From assembly GCA_025356765.1 (NCBI GenBank), contig JANXRO010000195.1:1-16080 (forward strand): DNA of 16,080 bases, read 5' to 3'. The notes beneath the pieces were generated by a model that worked only from the letters and a program-made list of their open reading frames with translations, made no database searches and was not told the origin of the DNA. The DNA comes from Hyphomicrobiales bacterium. Its GTDB lineage: Bacteria; Pseudomonadota; Alphaproteobacteria; Rhizobiales; Aestuariivirgaceae. This document shows, piece after piece, positions 1 to 7,191 of the stretch (position 1 is its first letter; every line of letters starts with the position of its first letter). The position numbers were made by a program, and so were the translations under genes.

Positions 1-3000
1 CGCCAACCATTTACAGGCAACAGCGATCAGCAGTTGGGCGAGATCAATAACCACAACAGCAGCGATGCACATTGAAATAGCTTCAAACCAGCTGCCTTCA
101 TTTATAGGGTCGTTCAAAGCTTCCATGCCCAATGTGGCAAGGGTAATGAACAATGCGGTTGGCAAGCTTATGTTGAAGGCTTCAAACAAAGCGCGCCCAA
201 TTTTCATCCACATCGACGGTTCAAACGTGGCAGAAGCGCTTGAATTAAACATCTGGCGAACCGGAAGTTTAATGGGGGGCGAGCCAAACCACGTTTCAGA
301 TGCGCCAACTTCGCCGCCTTCCGGTGGCCTCGATTTCACGCCAATAAGCGCGCCTGATTCAACTGAATAGTTCAACGGCACAACAGCTTCATTGCCAATG
401 AAAACTTTCGAACCTGTTTTGATTGTGCCCAACGTCATCCAATTTCGGCGCATGGCTTCATCACCCAATTGAACATCGTCAGCAATAAAATTGCCTTCCC
501 CAATATCAATCAGATCATAACGGCCCGAAAGGTTTGTGGAGATTTCTGAACCGCGACCGATCTTTGCACCCATCATGCGATACCAAGCGCGCATGTAGAT
601 CGTTGCGAAAATTGAGGATAAAGTATCCAACATAACTTCGGTGGCCAATGTCACAATCCATTTGCGCACATAAATGCCGCTGAACACCGAATATTGGCCA
701 GGCTTCAAGCGTGGCAAAATTGCCCAACGCACACCCACGATGAATATACACGTAAAAAACACCATGGCAGCAGCGGCTGGAAGTGCAATTACCGGCAGAT
801 ACCAAAAATAGCTGATGCCGCCCAACCAAGGGTTAATCCAGGCATCAATGCCTTCCATCAATCGGAATGCGGGAACAATCGGCATAATGCCAATGGGCGG
901 CAACAACAAAAGCAAAACCACATAGAACGCAATTTGCAAATTGCGCACAAGGGGGCTTGCCTCTGCTGGTGCGGGCAAATCTTTCGGATCAAGATCTGCC
1001 ACTTTGCAGGCAGGTGATCCACTCCATGATTGATTGGCGGGAATAACTGTTCCAGCAACCACTGAAGCCAAATCTGAAAGTTCAACGCCATCGCCGATGA
1101 CAACATTTTCTTCAATCACCGATGATGAGCCAATCACAACATCATTGCCGATGTGAACAGCACCGATGATAAATTTATCACCCACCACCCGGGTGTTTGA
1201 AATAATCACCTTGCCACCAATCGAGGCATGATCGCCAACGGTCACCAAATCAATGGCGCCCGCGGTCATCTCGCTGATCAATGCTTCCTTGCCAATTTTG
1301 GCGCCCAACAGACGCATATAGAATCGAATAACTGGCGTGCCCTGCATCCATTTTAAATGAACCAACGTGGTGAAATTTTGCACCAACCACACGCGATAAT
1401 AATACACGCCCCACAGTGGATAAACCCCGGGCTTGGTTTGCGGCATGATCAATATTTTCGCCAAAGGCACAAACAGATAGTTAAACAACGTGACAGCCAT
1501 GAATGCGATGAACACGATCCGCGCGTCGCCTACAGCGGTAGTGTCATCTCCACTCAGCAGGGAATAACTGATGAAAATGGCAAGCCAAGGCCCGGCCTGC
1601 AATGTCAAAATAAATGGTAAAGCGATTGCTTGTGCCAAGCCGCACCAAAAACGCCGCATGAAAGGTGGGCGTGAAGATGGCGTTGCAAATTCATTGGCTT
1701 GCACGTTATCCAGCGCACCGCGGCTGATCAACACTTCCGAAATTTTGCGAATGCTGCGGCAGTTATACATATCCTGCAAAGCAATAGCCTGGCCAAGTTT
1801 ATTCAAACGAAGCTTTGAAATAAATTGCGCCGCAATCAGTGAATGGCCACCCAGATCGGTAAAAAAATCTGCGTCGCGTGTAATCGCTTGGCCTGGGAAA
1901 ACAGACTTTGCGGTTTCAATCAAAAACTCTTCAACCGGGTTGTCGCCATGTTCAGATTGGCTTTCATCGGCCATAACGGCGGCAAGCGGCAAATTCTTCA
2001 ATGTATTGCGATCAACCTTGCCCGAAACAAGCCTTGGCACTTCGCTCACAATTTCAAATGCCGCTGGCACCATATAGGGCGGCAGGCGCTTGCGCAGTGA
2101 TTCACGCAAGCTGACAATATCGGGCTTCACATCTTTGCGAGGTGCCACAAAGGCCACAAGCCTTTCCATGCCGTGATCTTTTCGCAAAACCACAGCGGCA
2201 TGTTCAATAGATGCATCATCCGTGATGGCAGTTTCAATTTCACCAAGCTCTACGCGAAAGCCGCGAACTTTCACTTGGTCATCAATGCGGCCATGAAATA
2301 AAATCTGGCCCTTGTCGTTAATGCTGACAGCATCACCCGAACGATAGAGAATTTGGTCAAGGGCTTTTTTATCAAAAGGGTTGGCAATAAATTTTTGTGC
2401 CGTTAATTCTGCGCGTCCTAAATAGCCAGCCGCAATGCCGGGTCCGCCAATCAACAACTCGCCCTGCCCGCCTTTGCCAACAGGCTGCAAAGCATCATCA
2501 ACAACATAAGCTGTGTAATTTGGAATAGGCTTGCCAATAGTAACCGTATCACCATTTTTCAACTCGGCAATTGTGGCCACAACGGTTGCTTCGGTTGGCC
2601 CGTATGAGTTGAAAAGACGGCATCCCTTTTTGGCAAAGCGTTCAATCAAGCTTGGTGGGCAAGCTTCACCACCCACAATAACAATGCGCAATGAACCAAC
2701 ATCTTCAGCAAACATCGAAAGCAATGTGGGCACAGTGTCAATCGCGGTAATGCCAGCATCGCGCATGCGGCGTGGCAGGTTTTCAGTGTCGCCCATAATC
2801 TCAGGTGTTGCCACCCACAGTGATGCGCCAGCCAAATAGGGCACCCAGATTTCTTCCATCGACAAATCAAAAGCCGCCGAACAGCCTTGGAACATCACAT
2901 CCTTTGACGTGATGCCAAAGATTGAATTTGAAGCGCGCAGATAATGACAAATATTGCGATGCGTAATAGCAATGCCCTTGGGCGTTCCCGTTGAGCCCGA

Positions 3001-3552
3001 AGTATAAATCAAATAAGCATTATGGTCAGGAGTATGGCCCTTTGGTTTAGCAAGCGCTTTGAGCAACGGTTGGTGAAATTCTGAATCGGTCATAGACCAA
3101 ACGGGCTGCGCAATGCCTTGCACGCGGTCCACCACATCCTCATTCACCAAAAGGCCAATGGCATCACAATCTGCCAAACAGGTTTCAATTCGGTTTTTGG
3201 GTGTTTCAGAATCAAACGGAAGCCACGTTGCACCGGTTTTCGTCACCGCAATTTGCGATAAAAGCAAATCAGCACCGCGCGTAAAATAAAGCCCCACAAC
3301 TTTGCCGGGGCCAGCACCGCGCTTCAACAGTTCAGCGGCAATCTGATCGGATTGCGCATCCACTTGCGCATAACTTAAACGAAGGTCATTTTCGATGATG
3401 GCGGTTTTTTTGCCATGCGCTTTCACAGAACTGCGAAAAATATCTGCCAGCGTTTCGTTCAGTATAAACTCGGGATGAACTTTGCCGCGTAACACAAAAC
3501 CTAATTCCGGCTTTTTTGGTGTGTTTGTTTTCTTAACAGATTGGGCGTTCAT
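1..3552 (-). CDS. Pls/PosA-type membrane-embedded non-ribosomal peptide synthetase (partial, C-terminus off the window)
   Basis: An open frame of 1184 codons runs from ATG at 3552-3550 (AGGA six bases upstream) to the left edge without a stop. Residues ~25-520 are an adenylation domain: A3 loop YTSGSTGTPKG (~180), NSYGPTEAT (~315), GRIDDQVKVRGFR (~420) and SGKVDRN with Lys512. A carrier domain follows, with LGGHSL and phosphopantetheine Ser571. Then come hydrophobic pairs at ~636-702, ~869-940 and ~1127-1178, separated by two hexapeptide/left-handed-helix-like soluble domains (~745-862 and ~985-1110). This order matches poly-epsilon-lysine synthetase (Pls): A, T, six membrane segments and three soluble domains, so the third soluble domain should lie outside the window. 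There is no classical condensation or thioesterase domain. Such enzymes polymerise one amino acid at the membrane. The PPTase lies 100 bp upstream on the same strand. The family call is firm; the product is inferred. Confidence 0.92.
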   Translation of the reverse strand, partial: MNAQSVKKTNTPKKPELGFVLRGKVHPEFILNETLADIFRSSVKAHGKKTAIIENDLRLSYAQVDAQSDQIAAELLKRGAGPGKVVGLYFTRGADLLLSQIAVTKTGATWLPFDSETPKNRIETCLADCDAIGLLVNEDVVDRVQGIAQPVWSMTDSEFHQPLLKALAKPKGHTPDHNAYLIYTSGSTGTPKGIAITHRNICHYLRASNSIFGITSKDVMFQGCSAAFDLSMEEIWVPYLAGASLWVATPEIMGDTENLPRRMRDAGITAIDTVPTLLSMFAEDVGSLRIVIVGGEACPPSLIERFAKKGCRLFNSYGPTEATVVATIAELKNGDTVTIGKPIPNYTAYVVDDALQPVGKGGQGELLIGGPGIAAGYLGRAELTAQKFIANPFDKKALDQILYRSGDAVSINDKGQILFHGRIDDQVKVRGFRVELGEIETAITDDASIEHAAVVLRKDHGMERLVAFVAPRKDVKPDIVSLRESLRKRLPPYMVPAAFEIVSEVPRLVSGKVDRNTLKNLPLAAVMADESQSEHGDNPVEEFLIETAKSVFPGQAITRDADFFTDLGGHSLIAAQFISKLRLNKLGQAIALQDMYNCRSIRKISEVLISRGALDNVQANEFATPSSRPPFMRRFWCGLAQAIALPFILTLQAGPWLAIFISYSLLSGDDTTAVGDARIVFIAFMAVTLFNYLFVPLAKILIMPQTKPGVYPLWGVYYYRVWLVQNFTTLVHLKWMQGTPVIRFYMRLLGAKIGKEALISEMTAGAIDLVTVGDHASIGGKVIISNTRVVGDKFIIGAVHIGNDVVIGSSSVIEENVVIGDGVELSDLASVVAGTVIPANQSWSGSPACKVADLDPKDLPAPAEASPLVRNLQIAFYVVLLLLLPPIGIMPIVPAFRLMEGIDAWINPWLGGISYFWYLPVIALPAAAAMVFFTCIFIVGVRWAILPRLKPGQYSVFSGIYVRKWIVTLATEVMLDTLSSIFATIYMRAWYRMMGAKIGRGSEISTNLSGRYDLIDIGEGNFIADDVQLGDEAMRRNWMTLGTIKTGSKVFIGNEAVVPLNYSVESGALIGVKSRPPEGGEVGASETWFGSPPIKLPVRQMFNSSASATFEPSMWMKIGRALFEAFNISLPTALFITLATLGMEALNDPINEGSWFEAISMCIAAVVVIDLAQLLIAVACKWLA

Positions 3553-3637
3553 GGAGTGTCCTAGTTTTTTTATTGTGTCGTGAACCACTATGATCTTACT
3601 GAGGCAAGATTGTGAATTGGCTCGTTTTTCTTCATAT

Positions 3638-3652
3638 ACTTTAAATTAAAGT
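3638..3652. repeat. 15-bp AT-rich palindrome between the PPTase and NRPS genes
   Basis: ACTTTAA-A-TTAAAGT is a perfect inverted repeat with 7-bp arms and a one-base centre. It starts directly after the PPTase stop codon and lies about 86 bp upstream of the NRPS start. It contains almost no G or C and has no adjoining T-run, so it makes a poor intrinsic terminator. An operator for a dimeric regulator of the NRPS gene is possible but unproven. Confidence 0.4.
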
Positions 3653-4273
3653 TCAACGCATTGCGATGGTTTGCAGCGTCCAGTCAGGTTCTGAAAAAGC
3701 AATTTTCATTGCCCCTGTGCCTGCCGCCGCAACCGCTAGAAGAACTGTTTCATCGCCTTCCCTAGGCCTAAGTTGCAAGATTCGCACTCCAATTTCTTCA
3801 AATGGTGCTGTGGCGCGTCGGCTTGTTGAAACTTTGATATGTCCATTGCGTGACATTTTCACAGCCAAATCCCGGGGGTCTGTCATCACCTCGCCAGAGG
3901 CTTTTAATGCGGCTTCTTTCACGACCCATAAAAATCGGGCCAAATCGTATTTGATATACGAAAGCTTGGCCAAAATGGCGGAGTCCTCAAAACTTGCAAC
4001 ACTGGCAAGAAAGGCTGGGTCTGCTTCAACCAAAGGCCAGTTTTCTGCATCAATGCCAATTTGTAACCCTGTGGCCACCGCCATAAGGGAAACGGGTCGC
4101 TTGCCTTTGCGCACATGGGTTATTGAAAAACCCAACTGTTGGCCAGATTTCAAAAACAGTTGCGGTTGCCCCGTGTGGCTGCGCAAAACATCATGGGGCT
4201 GACGTTTAACCAAACGCGATAAAATCGCATCGCATGAAGAAACATCAAAACATGCAAGTTGAAATTCAATCAT
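3653..4273 (-). CDS. 4'-phosphopantetheinyl transferase (Sfp/HetI/AcpT superfamily)
   Basis: This 206-residue protein transfers phosphopantetheine from CoA to the serine of carrier domains. Its motifs are in the expected order: GFSITHV at ~48-54 (the family's F-x-x-S/T-H element), IGIDAE at 72-77 with Mg-binding Asp75 and Glu77, and WVVKEAALKASG at 116-127 with Lys119, Glu120 and Lys124. The length fits the shorter Sfp-type enzymes. The start is ATG at 4273-4271, with only a weak ribosome binding site. It lies upstream of the NRPS gene on the same strand with a 100-bp gap, so the likely client is Ser571 of that protein. Its start is only 37 bp from the 3' end of a tRNA-Thr gene on the same strand, with no clear terminator between, so shared transcription is possible. 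A general role on other carrier proteins cannot be excluded. Confidence 0.92.
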   Translation of the reverse strand: MIEFQLACFDVSSCDAILSRLVKRQPHDVLRSHTGQPQLFLKSGQQLGFSITHVRKGKRPVSLMAVATGLQIGIDAENWPLVEADPAFLASVASFEDSAILAKLSYIKYDLARFLWVVKEAALKASGEVMTDPRDLAVKMSRNGHIKVSTSRRATAPFEEIGVRILQLRPREGDETVLLAVAAAGTGAMKIAFSEPDWTLQTIAMR

Positions 4274-4310
4274 GGCTTTTACCGGCAGGCCCTTTTTTCG
4301 ACCCTTAAAC

Positions 4311-4385
4311 TGGTGCTGCTGGGCAGGATTGAACTGCCGACCTCATCATTACCAATGATGTGCTCTACCACTGAGCTACAGCAGC
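4311..4385 (-). tRNA. tRNA-Thr (anticodon GGT)
   Basis: The minus strand folds into a complete cloverleaf of 75 nt. The acceptor stem is GCTGCTG/CAGCAGC. The D arm is GCTC-AGTGGTA-GAGC. The anticodon stem is CATCA/TGATG with loop TTGGTAA, giving anticodon GGT (codons ACC and ACT). The variable loop is AGGTC. The T arm is GGCAG-TTCAATC-CTGCC. The discriminator is A, and CCA is encoded in the DNA. All stems are fully paired. The 5' end is at 4385 and the 3' CCA at 4313-4311. Confidence 0.98.
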
Positions 4386-4461
4386 TTATGCCGTGTTTCG
4401 TGGCCTCCCTTGCCACAGCTCCTTGCGTTTCGCAACCCTTCGTGATGAAACAACGCCCAAG

Positions 4462-4596
4462 ATGAACCAGAAGCCCACATCCCCCATTGTTCTGGCCCGC
4501 AAGAAGCGTGAGGCGGCGGCCCTCAAAGCCAATTTAAAGCGCCGCAAGGAACAGGCCAAAACGACAGCCGCACCCGCAAAACCCAAGCAGGATTGA
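4462..4596 (+). CDS. Small basic protein of unknown function (44 aa)
   Basis: The 44-residue product begins MNQKPTSPIVLARKKREAAA and is almost entirely one Lys/Arg/Ala-rich predicted helix (residues ~10-35), ending in a Thr/Ala/Pro/Lys tail. I recall similar short basic helical proteins annotated as hypothetical in many Rhizobiales, but I cannot name a family. The frame stays open upstream to a GTG at 4393, only 8 bp from the tRNA 5' end. I prefer ATG 4462 because the extra residues (MFRGLPCHSSLRF...) look non-coding and rich in Cys, His and Ser. No good ribosome binding site precedes either start. Its stop lies 64 bp before ycjX on the same strand. The composition suggests nucleic-acid binding, but that is only a guess. 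Confidence 0.5.
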   Translation: MNQKPTSPIVLARKKREAAALKANLKRRKEQAKTTAAPAKPKQD

Positions 4597-4660
4597 TAGC
4601 CTCACCCTTGTTTTTAAAGGCTTTGTATCCCACTTAGAAGTTTGAAAGGACTAACAAAAC

Positions 4661-6094
4661 GTGAATTGGGGCGATCTTGTTGACCAAGGTAAAATTGCAG
4701 CAGGCGGGTTACGCGATTTTGCCAACAACCTCAACGCCCCAACAATTCGATTGGGTGTCACTGGACTTTCACGCGCGGGCAAAACTGTGTTCATCACATC
4801 TCTGGTTCATGCACTTTTAAAACAAGCCCGTCTGCCCGTATTTGAAGCTCAAGCCCAAGGGCGCATCACCAAAGCCTATCTTGAACCACAGCCCGATGAT
4901 GATTTACCTCGTTTTCCCTATGAGAAAAACCTAGGCACGCTCACATCAGAAAACCGCCAATGGCCGGAAGGCACGCGCCAGATAAGCCAGTTGCGCCTAA
5001 CCTTGGAATATGTACCAGAAGGTTTCATCGCGCGCAATTTCAGCAGCGGAAAACTGCATATCGATATTGTGGATTATCCCGGTGAGTGGCTTTTGGATTT
5101 GCCGTTGATGCATCAAACCTATCAACAATGGGCCAGCGCCATGATCAAGGCCAGCCGTAAAACTGAACGTATTGGCCAGGCGCGTGAATGGCACAAGCAT
5201 TTGGCAACACTTTCGGCGGGCTCACACGCTGATGAGTTAGAAGCGGTAAAAGCTGCTGAGATTTATACCGCCTATCTCAAATCTTGCCGCAATCACGAAT
5301 CGTCGCTTTCAAGTTTGCCACCCGGGCGGTTTTTAATGCCGGGAGATCTAGAGGGTTCGCCCCTATTGTCATTTGCACCGTTGGATGTTTTGCCTGATGC
5401 AATTTTCAGCTCAGGAAGTTTGGGTGCGTTGATGGTACGGCGCTATCAATCTTATGTTTCACGCGTGGTGAAACCATTTTACTTTGGCCACTTTGCAAGG
5501 CTCGACAGGCAGATCGTTTTGGTGGATGCGTTAACTGCGCTGAATGCGGGCGCACCTGCCGTTAACGATTTGCGCGATGCGTTGGCCGAGGTTATGGCAA
5601 GCTTTCGTTTAGGCACCAACAATCTTGTCACCACCATATTCGGCAAGCGCATCGAGCGGGTTTTATTTGCTGCCACCAAAGCAGATCTTATCCACCATGA
5701 AAGCCACGACCGCATGGAAGATATCTTGCGAAAGTTGGTTGATGAGGCAGCCCAAAGAGCTGAATTTGAGGGCGCCACAATTGATGTGGCAGCCCTTGCT
5801 GCCATTCGCTCAACCCGTGAAGCAACGGTGCATGATAAGCAAGGAGATTTGCACTGCATTGCCGGAACGCCAGAAAAAAATGAAAAAATTGGCGAAGATG
5901 TTTTTGATGGAATGGCAGAAGTAGCAATTTTTCCCGGCGATTTGCCGCTGGATCCCAATGCTGCCTTGCAAGGCCTCGCCCAAGGCAAATTGCACTTTGT
6001 AAAGTTCCGCCCGCCCATTTTAAATGGCGAAACATTTGCCCACATCAGGCTTGATCGAGCACTGGAGTTTTTGATCGGGGATTGTTTTCCATGA
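4661..6094 (+). CDS. ycjX: YcjX family P-loop NTPase (DUF463)
   Basis: A 477-residue soluble protein starting at GTG 4661, with AAAGGA about 10 bases upstream. It has a Walker A/G1 motif GLSRAGKT at 35-42, a G3-like DYPG at 138-141 in the segment IDIVDYPGEW, and a G4-like TKAD at 339-342. These and the full length identify the YcjX family, described as an unusual GTPase-like fold with a large helical insertion. E. coli ycjX pairs with ycjF near the phage-shock genes and is linked to envelope stress; its exact role is unknown. Here too it is followed by ycjF, its stop TGA overlapping that gene's start in ATGA at 6091-6094, which suggests translational coupling and a joint function at the inner membrane. 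Confidence 0.93.
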   Translation: MNWGDLVDQGKIAAGGLRDFANNLNAPTIRLGVTGLSRAGKTVFITSLVHALLKQARLPVFEAQAQGRITKAYLEPQPDDDLPRFPYEKNLGTLTSENRQWPEGTRQISQLRLTLEYVPEGFIARNFSSGKLHIDIVDYPGEWLLDLPLMHQTYQQWASAMIKASRKTERIGQAREWHKHLATLSAGSHADELEAVKAAEIYTAYLKSCRNHESSLSSLPPGRFLMPGDLEGSPLLSFAPLDVLPDAIFSSGSLGALMVRRYQSYVSRVVKPFYFGHFARLDRQIVLVDALTALNAGAPAVNDLRDALAEVMASFRLGTNNLVTTIFGKRIERVLFAATKADLIHHESHDRMEDILRKLVDEAAQRAEFEGATIDVAALAAIRSTREATVHDKQGDLHCIAGTPEKNEKIGEDVFDGMAEVAIFPGDLPLDPNAALQGLAQGKLHFVKFRPPILNGETFAHIRLDRALEFLIGDCFP

Positions 6095-7101
6095 GTGTTG
6101 AAACACGCGCGCCTAAGGCGTTTCGCTTGGATGAGCAGAAGCCCACAAAAGCCAAGCACCCCAAGATTGAATTTGATCCTGAGCCAACGCCTGCCGAATT
6201 GGTGCCAGCCCCTTTGGCCAATGCGCAAAAACAATCAAGCAAAACACCGTGGGGCAACATTTTACTAACCAGCCTAGGCGTGCTGCTGGTGATGTGGCTT
6301 GGCCTGACCACAACAAAACTTGTTGAAGATTTTTTCGTTTGGTCATTTACCTTCGGTGCCATTGCTTTGGCCGTTGCTTCGGTTGCTGGCGTTGCCCTAG
6401 TGGCGTTGATCCTGCGCGAAATTTTCGGCCTTTGGCGCTTGCGCAAAATTGAACAGGTGCAATTGGCAGTGGCTCGCGCCATCAATCATAACGACAAAGC
6501 CTCTGCCACTTGGGCGCTTGGTGAATTGGCCCAACTCTATTCAGACAGGCCAGACATGGCGTGGGGCCTCAAAAACTGGGCCGAACATAAAAATGATATT
6601 ATTGATCCGCCAGATGCAATCCGTTTGGCCGAACGTATTTTACTGGAACCCTTGGACGAAGTTGCCCACAGGATTATCGCCAAACGCTCAAGGCGCGTAA
6701 CATTACTCACCACTGTAACGCCAGCCGCCGCTTTGGATATGATTTTGGTGGGCGCACAAAACCTGTTTATGATCCGAGAAATTGCCGAAAATTATGGTGG
6801 CAGGCCGTCATTTGTGGCCACGCTTCGCCTTTCAAAACTTGTCATCACGCATCTGGCGGTGGCAGGCGGTTTGGCACTTTCTGAAAACTTCCTGCATTTG
6901 TTTGTGGGCAAGGGTTTGCTCGGTCGCTTGTCTGCACGCTTTGGTGAAGGCGCTATTAATGGCATCCTCACATCGCGCATCGGGCTTGCGGCCTGTGAGG
7001 TGTGCCGCCCCATCCCAAAACAAGAGTCAAAACGCGAAACATTAACGTCGCTGGCCAAAGAACTTTTGTCGTTCTCAAAGTCAGAAGTAGTGCAGCCGTA
7101 A
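6091..7101 (+). CDS. ycjF: YcjF family inner-membrane protein (TIGR01620/DUF697)
   Basis: 336 residues from ATG 6091, which overlaps the ycjX stop (ATGA). A TTG at 6082 is an unlikely earlier start. The N-terminal ~60 residues are polar and Pro/Lys/Glu-rich. Two strong membrane segments follow (~62-82 and ~88-112, in NILLTSLGVLLVMWLGL and FGAIALAVASVAGVALVALIL). The C-terminal half is the DUF697-type region with more hydrophobic helices, including TPAAALDMILVGAQNLFMIR, a Gly-rich GKGLLGRLSARFGEGAING and a terminal CRPIP. The order and length match the YcjF/HI0043 family. It is probably the membrane partner of the YcjX NTPase. The 90 bp downstream to the acetyltransferase show no convincing terminator or promoter. 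Confidence 0.92.
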   Translation: MSVETRAPKAFRLDEQKPTKAKHPKIEFDPEPTPAELVPAPLANAQKQSSKTPWGNILLTSLGVLLVMWLGLTTTKLVEDFFVWSFTFGAIALAVASVAGVALVALILREIFGLWRLRKIEQVQLAVARAINHNDKASATWALGELAQLYSDRPDMAWGLKNWAEHKNDIIDPPDAIRLAERILLEPLDEVAHRIIAKRSRRVTLLTTVTPAAALDMILVGAQNLFMIREIAENYGGRPSFVATLRLSKLVITHLAVAGGLALSENFLHLFVGKGLLGRLSARFGEGAINGILTSRIGLAACEVCRPIPKQESKRETLTSLAKELLSFSKSEVVQP

Positions 7102-7191
7102 TATTACATTAACCAGAGCATGCTTTTTGATGGCGCTCATTAACAATCTGAAATGCCAAGTCGCTAGAGTGCAAAAATCGAACGGTGATCT

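Noticed and set aside
1571..2077. 168-codon plus-strand open frame opposite the NRPS gene
   Set aside because: It is antisense to the carrier-domain region and first membrane region, whose motifs are clear on the minus strand; its product is Ser/Ala-rich with no recognisable domain.
3666..4202. 178-codon plus-strand open frame opposite the PPTase
   Set aside because: The minus strand carries the ordered PPTase motifs; the plus-strand product looks like a complement shadow rich in Ser, Ala and Arg.
4598..4622. Possible terminator hairpin AGCCT...AGGCT after the small basic ORF
   Set aside because: The stem is only 5 bp, the loop is 15 nt and no T-run follows.
5479..6234. 251-codon minus-strand open frame across the ycjX/ycjF junction
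   Set aside because: It is antisense to two well-defined family members including the TKAD region of YcjX, and has shadow-like composition.
7111..7155. Possible promoter or terminator between ycjF and the acetyltransferase
   Set aside because: TTGATG at 7127-7132 has no credible -10 at the right distance, and the GAGC/GCTC pairing is too short and widely looped for a terminator.
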